Source of the DNA: a virus
IMG/VR virus record: IMGVR_UViG_3300021479_000045
Coordinates: 1 to 38,019 of that record
Strand: one strand, 5' to 3'
DNA length: 38,019 nt
Below the pieces are notes generated by a model, which saw nothing but the letters and a program-made list of their open reading frames with translations, did not search any database and was not told where the DNA came from. A program made the position numbers and the translations under genes. Position 1 is the first letter of the stretch; each line of letters starts with the position of its first letter. Shown here one piece after another: positions 13,359 to 22,768 of this stretch.

Positions 13359-15746
13359 TTAGTCGCTTCCGATACAGATTAAGAAAATCTTACCGCTGTT
13401 TAAGGCCGCACTGAATGCCATCGTCACTGTCGCATTCGACACGCTCGTAATCTGGACAACGGCGGTATCGATAGTATCGGAAGCCACGCACGTCGGCGCG
13501 TTCCCGTATGGTTTAGCAAACGTGTAATTGCAGGTCGTCGGAGATCCGCTTCCTGTCGTAATGGTGGCCGCAATATCCGACCCCACAAAACTAGGGGCGG
13601 TCCCGCAGGCCGTGACGGTCGCTCCTACGACAGCCTGAGAATTCAAGTGCCCCGTTGTTGAGATGTCTAAAGAAAATAGTCCGCTTACTCCGTTTGTCCC
13701 AACGGCAACCACGTATTTCCCGTTAGAATTAGTAACGGCCATGCTGGATTTAACGACCATAGAATTTGATGAAATATGAACCGTTTCAACGGTTTGAGGA
13801 AGGAAAACAATATCTCTAGTGGCAAGAGCTCCTGTCTGCAATGACATTTCCCCCGTAACGCCTTGCCCATCATAGATATCAAGGAAATTATTAGAAGATT
13901 GATTCGTCCCTACGGTGTACGGAGTCGAGGCATTTCCTAGAATTAAACCCCCAGGATCAACACCGTAATTGAAGATAGAATCTTGTCCTTGAATGAATTG
14001 GACCTGATCCACAAGCCCGGAACTGCCTAGTGTAAACAGTCGCGTTCCTACTGGTACAGCCGTCGGAGAACTATCGAAAATATCAAAGAATCCTGGGAAT
14101 GTATTTGTATTAGGACTCGTAGTAGGAAGATTTCTGAAAGTGACGGAAGATCCAAAAAACGTGACGCTGGAAGCTGTTACAAACGAATTCAGCCCACCGA
14201 AAACACCACCATTATTATATTGAATCTGACCTGAAGATCCCCCCGGAGTTCCACCCCCTCCTGCCGCACCGCCATCCACAATCGTCATGCTCGATCCCCA
14301 GGCCGCCAAATGGCCAACCGTCACGCCCGTTCCGGCCGTGGAAAGCACCACTTGCCCCGTCAGACCGTTTTCGGTGACGGAGAGGTTGCCGACGCCTGTA
14401 GCCGTAAGACTGCCAACGGCAAGACCGTATGTAAACGTCGAAGGTTGTGGACTTGTCCAAGCCCATTGATTACTAATAGTCGCCTTATCTACAAAAGTGG
14501 AAGTACCTCCAGACGAAGTAATACAGGTCCCGCCGTAAGTCAGACCATTGCCACAACCCCCAACACTTGTATGTCCTTTAAGAGAAAGAGATTGGCTAGC
14601 ACTCCCCGCAAAAGGATAAGGGCCAGACGAAATAATGATGTCCAACTCAGGCAAAACAGTTCCTGTTAAAGCATCGAAATTGATAACTCCATTATTGTTG
14701 CTATTGTTCGGTGAAGTCATTGTTATGGTAGTCGTGCTAGGGAAAGATCCTCCCGCTGGATTCGGAGAAGAAACGATAAATGTTCCATTGACAGTCCCGC
14801 TCGATACGTAGAACGTCGCGCCAGATTGGAGGGAAGAAGTATTTTGAATACAAGTTCCAGCTCCGCATCCTCCTCCGCTAACTGTCGTACTAATAAATAC
14901 CCCGTTGGCATCTGTCGCTAAGATCGTGTTAGATAAACTTGGAAGCTTAATCTTTGCATTAGATCCATCCAGAAGAAGTGTTGTAGAAGCAATCTCGACA
15001 TTGGTAGATCCTGTTAAATAAAGTGTATTTCCAACGCCATCAGAATTATTTATATAAGTTGTCTGATTTGATCCGAAATATTCTTTGTAAGACCCCGCCT
15101 GAAAAATATCACCATTAGAAAAAATAAAAGAAGATCCTGCTCCGCTCCCAAAAAAATCAAGAGAAGAAATTCCTCCTGATCCGCTATTTGCTAAATCGGT
15201 AGAAATAGTTCCATCTGCCGTAAAGAGACGCAAATGGCTTCCATTGTTAACCTGTAAATAATTTGTAAAAGTGCCGGAAGAAGCACTAAAAACTCCAAAT
15301 TGATTGTTTCCAGTCCAAAAATTATTGGAACTCAAAAGTGTGCTAGCTCCCCCAGGTGATACAAATGATAGGTTTCCAGCTCCATCCGTTTGCAAAACAC
15401 TTCCAGACGAACTATCTATGGATGGCCACACAAAATTTGTCGTAGTTACAGTATTGGAAGCTCGAAACCCTATATAATGCGTGGACTGATCGTAAAATTG
15501 AAGTTGTTGAGAATTTCCAATCAAAACAGGTTGATTAAAGGTATTAACCGCTGTAAATGTGTTGGCCCCTCCTTGAACACACATTGAAGCGTCAATAATA
15601 TCGAAATCAGTATTCAGTGTAGTTCCCCAATTGAGATCATTAATTGCAGGTTTGAGAATGCCAGCGCGAGTTGTCGGAGTGTTTCCGGCATGACAAACAC
15701 TCGCTAGAAGGCCAAGGAACAGGCCAAAAATGGCCTTTTTAAGCAT
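13359..15746 (-). CDS. exported tail-fibre-like protein, 795 aa
   Basis: Signal peptide LKKAIFGLFLGLLASVCHA, then a tail-fibre-like N-terminus (LKPAINDLNWGTTLNTDFDIID). The body is made of short Ser-Ser-Gly and Gly-Thr rich beta repeats. The last 100 residues (GTAPSFVGSDIAATITTGSG, then NAPTCVASD and GKIFLICIG) match a compact C-terminal beta domain often seen on phage fibres and on secreted proteins of uncultured bacteria. Probably the main fibre. The combination of fibre architecture with a Sec signal is unusual. Confidence 0.75.
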   Translation of the reverse strand: MLKKAIFGLFLGLLASVCHAGNTPTTRAGILKPAINDLNWGTTLNTDFDIIDASMCVQGGANTFTAVNTFNQPVLIGNSQQLQFYDQSTHYIGFRASNTVTTTNFVWPSIDSSSGSVLQTDGAGNLSFVSPGGASTLLSSNNFWTGNNQFGVFSASSGTFTNYLQVNNGSHLRLFTADGTISTDLANSGSGGISSLDFFGSGAGSSFIFSNGDIFQAGSYKEYFGSNQTTYINNSDGVGNTLYLTGSTNVEIASTTLLLDGSNAKIKLPSLSNTILATDANGVFISTTVSGGGCGAGTCIQNTSSLQSGATFYVSSGTVNGTFIVSSPNPAGGSFPSTTTITMTSPNNSNNNGVINFDALTGTVLPELDIIISSGPYPFAGSASQSLSLKGHTSVGGCGNGLTYGGTCITSSGGTSTFVDKATISNQWAWTSPQPSTFTYGLAVGSLTATGVGNLSVTENGLTGQVVLSTAGTGVTVGHLAAWGSSMTIVDGGAAGGGGTPGGSSGQIQYNNGGVFGGLNSFVTASSVTFFGSSVTFRNLPTTSPNTNTFPGFFDIFDSSPTAVPVGTRLFTLGSSGLVDQVQFIQGQDSIFNYGVDPGGLILGNASTPYTVGTNQSSNNFLDIYDGQGVTGEMSLQTGALATRDIVFLPQTVETVHISSNSMVVKSSMAVTNSNGKYVVAVGTNGVSGLFSLDISTTGHLNSQAVVGATVTACGTAPSFVGSDIAATITTGSGSPTTCNYTFAKPYGNAPTCVASDTIDTAVVQITSVSNATVTMAFSAALNSGKIFLICIGSD

Positions 15747-15876
15747 AAATCCCTACTTTGGGCCATTTGGACCATTGACGGAATGAACTAGAAGCGGTAG
15801 GCTTAAGTATGCGAATCACATATTGGATTATTGACCTATTCTTTTGGTTCTGTTTAGGCGCATTTTGTAAATTCAT
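15739..15876 (-). CDS. possible small protein, 45 aa
   Basis: It fills the only gap of more than 100 bases among the fibre and internal genes. It starts at 15876, just after the stop of the 260-aa gene, and overlaps the fibre start by eight bases. The product is basic and Gln/Asn-rich. The ribosome site is poor (AAAGAAAA), so this may be untranslated leader. Confidence 0.3.
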   Translation of the reverse strand: MNLQNAPKQNQKNRSIIQYVIRILKPTASSSFRQWSKWPKVGIYA

Positions 15877-15882
15877 TTTTCT

Positions 15883-16665
15883 TTAAAAAGCATCCAGTCC
15901 AAGTTTTACTGCCGCCGCCCTTACAAACCACGGACCATATTTTTGTAATCCAGCCTGAACTGCATCAGGAAGAAATTGAGATGGATTTCTAAGTTTAGTT
16001 GAAAGAGCATAGACTTTATTAAGTTCAGCTAATCCTTCCACCCGATTATTAAGCAAATCAGATGCTTGTCCTCTTAATTGAGATGCCATAGCTAACGGTT
16101 TCCCTGCTCCTACCTTTCCTGTGTCAATCATTTGACCTATAAGAGTTTTGTAATCGTTTAACTCTTGTGGAGAAAGCCTATCTCCAAGTCCTTCCATTCT
16201 TGCTCTAGCAATATTCAATAGTGTATTTGGATCTTTGGCATAAGTAAGAGGAGCTATCGCAGGAGCAAAAGTAGGAGGAGTAGAAGTAGGTTGTCCAGCT
16301 AAATTAGGAAATCTTAAAGAAGTACCCCTTTGAACAGGCAAATCCTTTGAAATTCCAGCCGCCTCATGCAAAGCATCATATTGAGGCGATAAAGCCTTGG
16401 GAGAATTTAAAATAGCTTGTCCTAAAGTGGAATCTGCCGCTTTGACAACTCCTGTTGCCGCTAATGATCCCAATCCATAACCGCCCGCAACACGTCCAAA
16501 ATTCTCTAGAATTTTTTGGCCTGTAGGATCGGTTTCCCCATATATTCCAGGTTCAATTCGTTCAGCATTGTTTGTAGCAGGAACTTCTAAATCAGAAATA
16601 TCAATTCCTTTTGATATAGATTGTTGTGCTATAGGAACTTCAAGATCTGAAATATCAATAGCCAT
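15883..16665 (-). CDS. putative internal virion protein, 260 aa
   Basis: The N-terminus has a tandem duplication: AIDISDLEVP and GIDISDLEVP are separated by nine residues. A Gly/Ala-rich hydrophobic segment near 60-75 (GGYGLGSLAATGVVKAA) is followed by a helical C-terminal half. Together with the 440-, 215- and 207-aa proteins it lies between the stabilisation-type protein and the fibres, where short-tailed phages place their ejection proteins. TAATG overlap with the upstream gene. Function is by position. Confidence 0.55.
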   Translation of the reverse strand: MAIDISDLEVPIAQQSISKGIDISDLEVPATNNAERIEPGIYGETDPTGQKILENFGRVAGGYGLGSLAATGVVKAADSTLGQAILNSPKALSPQYDALHEAAGISKDLPVQRGTSLRFPNLAGQPTSTPPTFAPAIAPLTYAKDPNTLLNIARARMEGLGDRLSPQELNDYKTLIGQMIDTGKVGAGKPLAMASQLRGQASDLLNNRVEGLAELNKVYALSTKLRNPSQFLPDAVQAGLQKYGPWFVRAAAVKLGLDAF

Positions 16666-17987
16666 TACATTACTTGAGCCCTAGGATCGCGTTGTTTGAC
16701 ACGTCCTACATTCGCCGCAGGAACTTTATGCACAACACCATCAGAAGTGCGAACATTTACAATTTGCCCAGGAGGAATTGTGCTATTTGAAGGAGCTTGA
16801 ATAGGAGCAGATCCGCCTGAACTAGGAAGACCAGGATTGACCGGTTGTCCAGCGATAGCACTCGCCACCATCTTCAAAGCATTAATATCGCCACCCTGCA
16901 TGACAGCCGTCAAACGTTGCAAATTCCCTATTTTCTGTTTAGCATTTTGTTCGTCATCAGAAGCATTTGGAACTACTTGCTGTTGAAGCATCGCCGCTTC
17001 ACCGCTATTGAAACGCTTATTCAATAAGTAATTGACCTTTGCAGATAAAGCAGGAACAATTTGTTGGATCTGCTTTCCAGCCTGCATTGTCGGAGTACCA
17101 AACGTAGAACTGCCTGATTTAGCAGTTATATTCGCTAATGCTGTTCCTGCGAAAGGAACTGGTGCATAGCCTTTATAAAGCGGTAGAAGAGCATTGATAT
17201 CATCCTGAATCGTTCCAGCTTCCGTTAAACTTGGCGCAATTTTTGCTGTTTCTCCAGCCATCGTCCGATTCTTTTCATTCTGTTGCGCTTCCTGAAAATT
17301 ACGCTCTTGCTGTTCCCTGGAAAGTCTAGCCCGTTCATTTTCGTTAGTTTGCCCCTGCTGGAATTGCCGACCTTGACGGATATCATTTAAGAAAGGACCA
17401 TACCTCTGCAAATCCATATATGACATGCCTTTAAAAGTAGGCCCAGGCGGAACTGTAGGAGATGTTCCTGGCGGAAGATTCGCACTTGCACCGCCACCAG
17501 CCCCTTGAATAGCAGAAAGGTTAGTCGATCCTGGCGGTGGTGCTGGATTCTCAGCCCCAGGAATAGGAGCCATCGAAGTAGAAGCTATAGTAGGGGCCGG
17601 AGCAGAAGGCGACGGTGGTGTAGGTTGTGATGGTGGTGACGAAGGAACCGAAGCGATTTGCCCTTGTTGATTCCCTGCCAATTCATTGCCAATCTGATCC
17701 GCTACAGGACTACGAGTATAAGGCAAAATATCAACTAATTGCTTTAAATCAGCAACAGAGTGATCTGGGCTAAGGCCACCAGGAATTTGACCAGGAGGAA
17801 AGACATCGCCAAGCTTAGTATTCATCATCCGATATTGATCTCGTTTCTGCTGGAATTCCTTCTGATTTAAATATCCTGATTCATAACTGGCAGGAATAGA
17901 AAGTCCGGCCTGGGCGGCCCGATAAGCATGAGAAGGCTGGCTCAAAGCCTGAGCAAGAGCCTGGAATAACGCATCACTAGCTGGCAT
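16665..17987 (-). CDS. putative internal virion/ejection protein, 440 aa
   Basis: An N-terminal helical region (ALFQALAQALSQPSHAYRAAQ) is followed by a long Pro/Ser/Ala linker (about 115-180) and a Gln/Glu/Arg-rich coiled coil near 200-240 (REQQERNFQEAQQNEKNR). A helical domain and a short beta end (IVNVRTSDGVVHKVPAANV) complete it. Composition and position resemble podovirus internal proteins that are ejected with the DNA. ATG behind AGGAGACAAT. No specific family seen. Confidence 0.6.
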   Translation of the reverse strand: MPASDALFQALAQALSQPSHAYRAAQAGLSIPASYESGYLNQKEFQQKRDQYRMMNTKLGDVFPPGQIPGGLSPDHSVADLKQLVDILPYTRSPVADQIGNELAGNQQGQIASVPSSPPSQPTPPSPSAPAPTIASTSMAPIPGAENPAPPPGSTNLSAIQGAGGGASANLPPGTSPTVPPGPTFKGMSYMDLQRYGPFLNDIRQGRQFQQGQTNENERARLSREQQERNFQEAQQNEKNRTMAGETAKIAPSLTEAGTIQDDINALLPLYKGYAPVPFAGTALANITAKSGSSTFGTPTMQAGKQIQQIVPALSAKVNYLLNKRFNSGEAAMLQQQVVPNASDDEQNAKQKIGNLQRLTAVMQGGDINALKMVASAIAGQPVNPGLPSSGGSAPIQAPSNSTIPPGQIVNVRTSDGVVHKVPAANVGRVKQRDPRAQVM

Positions 17988-17995
17988 ATTGTCTC

Positions 17996-18643
17996 CTAGT
18001 TACCATAAAGATTTAAACCGCTACCGCCAGAATTGTAATACCCATAATTCGGATCAGAAGTCGGCTGATAATAAGTCCCCTGCGATTTAGGTTTTCTCAT
18101 AGCAGATACCATTCCTCCAACTTGAGCCCCCCCGCTCAAGCCACCTAATGCCTGTTCCAAAAGACTGGGTTTATTAAGTGCCCCTGTATATTTAGCCAAA
18201 GCCATATTCTGATTGAAATCACGCTGGTTTTTCCAGCTTTGATACCCTTCATTCCCCAGAACACCGCCTAGCCCTGCTTTCAAATTCTGATTGGCCAGAT
18301 TCTGGCCTGTCGTAAATCTTTGGTCCGCATAACTTCCAGGGGCAATTCCTGCGGGAGTTGCACCATTTCCTTTGGCCTGAGTCCTTAGATTATTGTAAGT
18401 AGATCCAATATTGCCCTGTTGCGTACTTCCTATACCACCCAAAACATCTGTTAAAGTCGGATTCAACCCCACGCCAGACGCTTGAGTCGCAGGACCCGTC
18501 GAATAAGGAATCTGGATATTATTCTTTTGCCAGCCGAAAATATTCAGAGGATCAGCAATTTTATTACCAAGATTCTGATTTCCGCCAGACAATGCCGTAG
18601 GAAGATAAGTTAATGCTGTCTGATTCGCACTTCCGACACTCAT
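17996..18643 (-). CDS. putative internal virion protein, 215 aa
   Basis: Gly/Asn/Gln-rich, low-complexity protein. It contains NMALAKYTGALNKPSLLEQA near residues 148-167, closely matching a segment of the next protein (NLQLAQLIGNLNKPSSLQEA), so the two are probably paralogues. Ends YYNSGGSGLNLYGN. Overlaps the upstream gene by four bases. Likely a structural or ejected virion component by position. Confidence 0.55.
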   Translation of the reverse strand: MSVGSANQTALTYLPTALSGGNQNLGNKIADPLNIFGWQKNNIQIPYSTGPATQASGVGLNPTLTDVLGGIGSTQQGNIGSTYNNLRTQAKGNGATPAGIAPGSYADQRFTTGQNLANQNLKAGLGGVLGNEGYQSWKNQRDFNQNMALAKYTGALNKPSLLEQALGGLSGGAQVGGMVSAMRKPKSQGTYYQPTSDPNYGYYNSGGSGLNLYGN

Positions 18644-19263
18644 AAAGTCTCCTTCCGGCTCAAGCCAAGCTTAATCAATGCCCTGATCTGATCGTCGGTA
18701 ATTCCATTGACATCAAATCCCGCCATCGGTCCTCTTAATCCGAGTTTCTCAATATCCTCTTTAGTAAGGCCAAGAGTATCAAGGCGAATAATAAGCTCAG
18801 GACCACGTTCTGCCATAATGCCACGTTCTCCTGTCTTTTTATCAAAGACTTCACATTCATTTTCAACATAGCCGCCACAGAAAATATGAGTAGCCGTGCC
18901 AAAAGCACCCAAAGCTTCCTGTAACGAACTTGGTTTATTCAGATTGCCAATCAATTGAGCTAATTGGAGATTCTGATTGTATTGCTCTTGGTTTAAAGTA
19001 TCTTCAGCAGGAATCCCAGCCAAAGCATTTCCAAGTCCAGAATAAATATTAGATTCGTTATTGGCTTCTCCGGTAGCCAAGTCCGTTTGGGCATAATTCT
19101 TTGTGCCCCCCATCAACTGACCACCCGCCGCCTGATCGGCAATTAATCTTTTACGATTCTGTGTATAAGCATCCTGAGACTGTGCAATTTGGTTTTGAGC
19201 TTGACCACTTAACGATTGTTCAAGAGTCGTCGGTGCGCCCGTTGCGAATAATCCACCCGCCAT
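18640..19263 (-). CDS. putative internal virion protein, 207 aa (paralogue of neighbour)
   Basis: The Gln/Asn-rich helical N-terminal part contains NLQLAQLIGNLNKPSSLQEA near 101-120, shared with the 215-aa neighbour. The C-terminal 75 residues differ: a CGGYVENECEVF segment, then KKTGERGIMAERGPELI and a helical end. RGIMAERGPELI resembles linkers in phage tail-tip and internal proteins. AGGAGAT ribosome site. Confidence 0.55.
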   Translation of the reverse strand: MAGGLFATGAPTTLEQSLSGQAQNQIAQSQDAYTQNRKRLIADQAAGGQLMGGTKNYAQTDLATGEANNESNIYSGLGNALAGIPAEDTLNQEQYNQNLQLAQLIGNLNKPSSLQEALGAFGTATHIFCGGYVENECEVFDKKTGERGIMAERGPELIIRLDTLGLTKEDIEKLGLRGPMAGFDVNGITDDQIRALIKLGLSRKETL

Positions 19264-19275
19264 AATATCTCCTAA

Positions 19276-19518
19276 CTAAGTTAAACTCCAATAACGAAGC
19301 GTTTTATCAACCACTATGTAAATTCGTAATGTAGTCTTGTCCAGAATAATTTGTCCTTCTTTGATGTCTTTATTCAAAATAGGAGGGCTATTATTGGATA
19401 CTTTTATGGACAGAGGCTGATAAAATCTCTGCAAATCCGAGAAACTGGTAGCAATCGACGGATCATCTGGATATGTACTGGATTTCGGAGCCGCCGGTTG
19501 AGGAAGTGGACTTGTCAC
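19276..19518 (-). CDS. small virion-associated protein, 80 aa
   Basis: A Pro/Ser-rich start is followed by a compact beta segment (GQIILDKTTLRIYIVVDKTLRYWSL), a pattern seen in small phage proteins encoded beside tail-hub genes. Its start overlaps the stop of the large stabilisation-type gene upstream (ATGA type). Function unknown. Confidence 0.55.
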   Translation of the reverse strand: MTSPLPQPAAPKSSTYPDDPSIATSFSDLQRFYQPLSIKVSNNSPPILNKDIKEGQIILDKTTLRIYIVVDKTLRYWSLT

Positions 19519-22500
19519 ATGTAATCTCCACGAATAGAGCCACGCGCTCCCGATAATTGATAAAACGCAATGAATCGATGCACTTCAAAAGGTGTATCCA
19601 CACCAGCAGTACTAAATTTGAACCGAATTCGAGTTGTTGTATAATTGATATGAATACGCTTGATATATTCAGAATCAAATGTAGAAGGCGTTAAATCCAC
19701 CGTATATGTATCAAACGTATTGCCACCATCAATAGAAACTCCAACATTCAACTTCCAAGGCCCAGACCGCTGAGACTCGACAAGAACTTCAACAAAATTA
19801 GCCGTAAACCCGCCAAACGTAAAATCATGCGTCTCAAAATGGGAATCCATCGCCACACCATTTTCAGAGTACCCCGTATCCAATTGATAAATCGATCCAT
19901 CCACACTAGAGCCGCCATAAAGAGAATCAAAATAGCGCGTAAACGATAAGATTTTCCAATCTTTAAGCATCCAAGGACTGTTAAACGTTTTTTTGCCGCG
20001 AATCAAAATCAAATTATTCGCCGTCGCACTAGGTCCCGCCGCCGAAAGCCAATAACGATTCCGCCAATAGGTAGAAGCCACATTTTGAAGCGTTTGGGGT
20101 TGGCCAGCACTCCCTGTTATCCAATTGATCGTAACGCTTGTTATACTAGGGAGATTCGATACGCTTCCTCCTGAAATTTCAATTTTGAACTGGATATATT
20201 GAAGAGTTGTTGAGACATTGATAACACCACCGGGGACAATCAAATTCCAAGATGCCGCACTCACTCCCCCTGATGTTATAGCCGCCCGATAGTAATAATT
20301 TATTGTTTGAGCCGCTAAAAAATTGACCGCTTCAAGAGGTCCCCACGCGAAAATTCCACCGCCTGTATTATGAATCGCCGAAACGTAAACAGCCGGAAGA
20401 TAAGCCGCACTAATAACAGGCGTATTTAATCCGTCCGAAGTCATAATAACTTTCCATCGTAAATACCGTCTTGGAACTGACCCTATCGCGCCCCCATTCG
20501 TACAAGATACTGCCGCATCCCATGTCATGCCATCAGGTGATGATTGCGTAGAATAAGCTGTTGTTTCACCGTTTAATGTTTCCGTAGCGTTAAAAGTGCC
20601 TAAAGAAGCAGGTGTAATGCCAAGATCAAGCGTTCTAGAAATAAAAGTTCCTGAAGATGAATAAAGAGCCTGAAATACTTGAATTTCAGTCAAAGTGAAG
20701 GTACCAGGAACCGCTTGAGGATAAAAATAAATATCTAAAGAAGTAGCTAAAACATCTGGGGTGAAAAAAGTAACATCTGTTGCACTTTGACTGCCAATAA
20801 TCCATTTACTCCCAAGTAAAAAACCAGTGCTTCCAGAATTAGGAATTAGTTGAGTATTAAAATTATAAAAAAACTTGAGCGCCACTCCATTGTTTTCTTG
20901 CAACCCTTTTAAAACAATTTTTGAAATATTCTGAGCAACAGGAAAAGTAATCCGAACTATTAGAAGACCATTGGCATCATTAATGGTCGCACCATAAACC
21001 GTAACCAAATCGCCATCCGTCAAAGAATTAACGTTTCCAACCTGACTAAGATCAGTTGCCGTAATAACAGCCACAGTTTGATTCAAAGCCACATTCGGAT
21101 TAGAAGCTGAATTAGGTGAAAAAGTTGTTGTTAATAAAATATTTCCTGGACTATATGTTGTATCGATATTTGTTAATGTGTTTCCTGCCTGAAAATCAGC
21201 CTGAGAATCATCCGCCGCCTGAAGTGTAATCGCATCATCAACAACCAAATCTCTCGGAATGGTTCCAGTATTCCAATCTGCCGTAGCCGTTACTTCCCAA
21301 AATTGATTATTCTGATTAGGTTGTTGGAGTTGATTAAATCCAAATGCCGTCTGAGAAGCCGTAGCCGGATCAATAATGTCGGAAATGCGTACCGATTCTT
21401 CGCCATCGAATACATAAATGCCATCAACACCGATTAAATGAACAAGAGAATCTAGAATCTGTATCGATTCATTAAATCGAGTTCCCGTACTGGCACGAGT
21501 TTTGACACGACTATACGTGTATTCATCATATCCCACTAGCCGCCAAATGCTGTACTGCTTAAAGAAATGCAGATATCCACGATACAGAATCATTCCTGTC
21601 CCAAAATCAGCATCTCCTTCCGATATCTGTAAAAAATTATCTACCGTATCCCAAGCCACAATATCATCAGGATTAATTTCATTACCAGCGGAATCCGATA
21701 AGGAAGAAAAGTAGACAGCAGAACGAGCACTCGAAATGTGATACAGCCAAACTCGTTCGTCATGATAGGCAATATATCGACCTCTGGGAGCATTAGGAGA
21801 ACCACCCACAAAAGGACCAATCGTATTAGGAGCTATTTGGACTGTTGCCCCTTGACCACCTAAAGTTTGGACTGTAATAAGTGCAACAGCGGCAGGAGTA
21901 TTATCAATAGCCGTTACAATATTATTGGCTGTAGATACTCCCGACTGAATTTTTATAGTGATCGTTCCACCCACAACCGTAACAGTCTCTGCCCCGGCAG
22001 TTCCACCACCGACAAAAACAACCGTTGTAAAAGCGGGAGATACAGTAGATACTTGTCCAGCAGAAGATTGCCAGTTATAAATATTACCTTCAAAAACAAT
22101 TCCAGTTGGCAATTCAGGACTATCTAAAACAGAAACGGTTGTCCCATTAAAAACACGTACTGCATCAGATCCATTTGTTAACCATAGTTTGTCACGAATA
22201 ATAGCCCCACGAAGCTGAAAAGAAGAAGAAAGACCCGTAATGATTGAGGTAAACGTCTGAAAATCAACGGTCGTCCAAACCGTTGCATTATCAGATACCA
22301 CAAACGTTTGTGTTCCTGCTGACGTTCTAAAAAAATTGATGCAAAAAGTAACTGGATTTCCAGACGGAATCTGACCTACTTTTTTGAACCCAGGAGCCGT
22401 AATAATAGACCCTGGTTTTTCATCCGTCCAGACATTCTGCATATCGGGCGTCTGACCCTGTTTAAGCTTGGTAGGAGCAGGAGCCGTGGCCAGAGTCAAC

Positions 22501-22547
22501 CATTCCTCTAAATCAATCGACTTAATATCTTCTAAAGACGATGTCAT
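19515..22547 (-). CDS. large tail-hub/stabilisation-type protein, 1010 aa
   Basis: The ATG at 22547 sits in an ATGA overlap with the upstream gene and is preferred to an in-frame TTG at 22568. The first 400 residues show repeated beta-blade patterns (FVVSDNATVWTTVDF; DKLWLTNGSDAVRVFNG; ERVWLYHISSARSAVYFSSL; LHFFKQYSIWRLVGYD), as in the propeller-like stabilisation protein of P22-like phages. A discoidin-like region lies near 500-620 and jelly-roll-like beta segments follow. Expected to close the portal and hold fibres. Confidence 0.65.
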   Translation of the reverse strand: MTSSLEDIKSIDLEEWLTLATAPAPTKLKQGQTPDMQNVWTDEKPGSIITAPGFKKVGQIPSGNPVTFCINFFRTSAGTQTFVVSDNATVWTTVDFQTFTSIITGLSSSFQLRGAIIRDKLWLTNGSDAVRVFNGTTVSVLDSPELPTGIVFEGNIYNWQSSAGQVSTVSPAFTTVVFVGGGTAGAETVTVVGGTITIKIQSGVSTANNIVTAIDNTPAAVALITVQTLGGQGATVQIAPNTIGPFVGGSPNAPRGRYIAYHDERVWLYHISSARSAVYFSSLSDSAGNEINPDDIVAWDTVDNFLQISEGDADFGTGMILYRGYLHFFKQYSIWRLVGYDEYTYSRVKTRASTGTRFNESIQILDSLVHLIGVDGIYVFDGEESVRISDIIDPATASQTAFGFNQLQQPNQNNQFWEVTATADWNTGTIPRDLVVDDAITLQAADDSQADFQAGNTLTNIDTTYSPGNILLTTTFSPNSASNPNVALNQTVAVITATDLSQVGNVNSLTDGDLVTVYGATINDANGLLIVRITFPVAQNISKIVLKGLQENNGVALKFFYNFNTQLIPNSGSTGFLLGSKWIIGSQSATDVTFFTPDVLATSLDIYFYPQAVPGTFTLTEIQVFQALYSSSGTFISRTLDLGITPASLGTFNATETLNGETTAYSTQSSPDGMTWDAAVSCTNGGAIGSVPRRYLRWKVIMTSDGLNTPVISAAYLPAVYVSAIHNTGGGIFAWGPLEAVNFLAAQTINYYYRAAITSGGVSAASWNLIVPGGVINVSTTLQYIQFKIEISGGSVSNLPSITSVTINWITGSAGQPQTLQNVASTYWRNRYWLSAAGPSATANNLILIRGKKTFNSPWMLKDWKILSFTRYFDSLYGGSSVDGSIYQLDTGYSENGVAMDSHFETHDFTFGGFTANFVEVLVESQRSGPWKLNVGVSIDGGNTFDTYTVDLTPSTFDSEYIKRIHINYTTTRIRFKFSTAGVDTPFEVHRFIAFYQLSGARGSIRGDYM

Positions 22548-22768
22548 CGACTTGACCCCGTCGCCCAATTCGGTGTTGCCGCCGCTTGAATAATCGTCTG
22601 AGCAGGCGTATCGTATCCCCCTGCTCCATATCCTCCCTGTCCATATCCAACCTCAGGAACAATGACAATACCTGTCACAACAACAGGCGTGAAATTACCA
22701 GCAGGAATCGTTCCAATAGACCAAGTCGGACGGCCCACAGAAGAAGCCGATGAAAAAGGACTGCTCAC
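22544..22768 (-). CDS. small Gly-rich protein, 74 aa
   Basis: GTG start in a GTGA overlap with the adaptor gene; the stop overlaps the 1010-aa gene (ATGA). The product has a Val-rich beta stretch (FTPVVVTGIVIVP) and a GYGQGGYGAGGY segment. Likely a minor virion component, by position only. Confidence 0.5.
   Translation of the reverse strand: MSSPFSSASSVGRPTWSIGTIPAGNFTPVVVTGIVIVPEVGYGQGGYGAGGYDTPAQTIIQAAATPNWATGSSR

Noticed and set aside
15809-15886. 25-aa plus-strand hydrophobic peptide (MRITYWIIDLFFWF...)
   Set aside because: Looks like a membrane helix, but lies opposite the late operon with no promoter or ribosome site; the minus-strand 45-aa frame fits the operon better.
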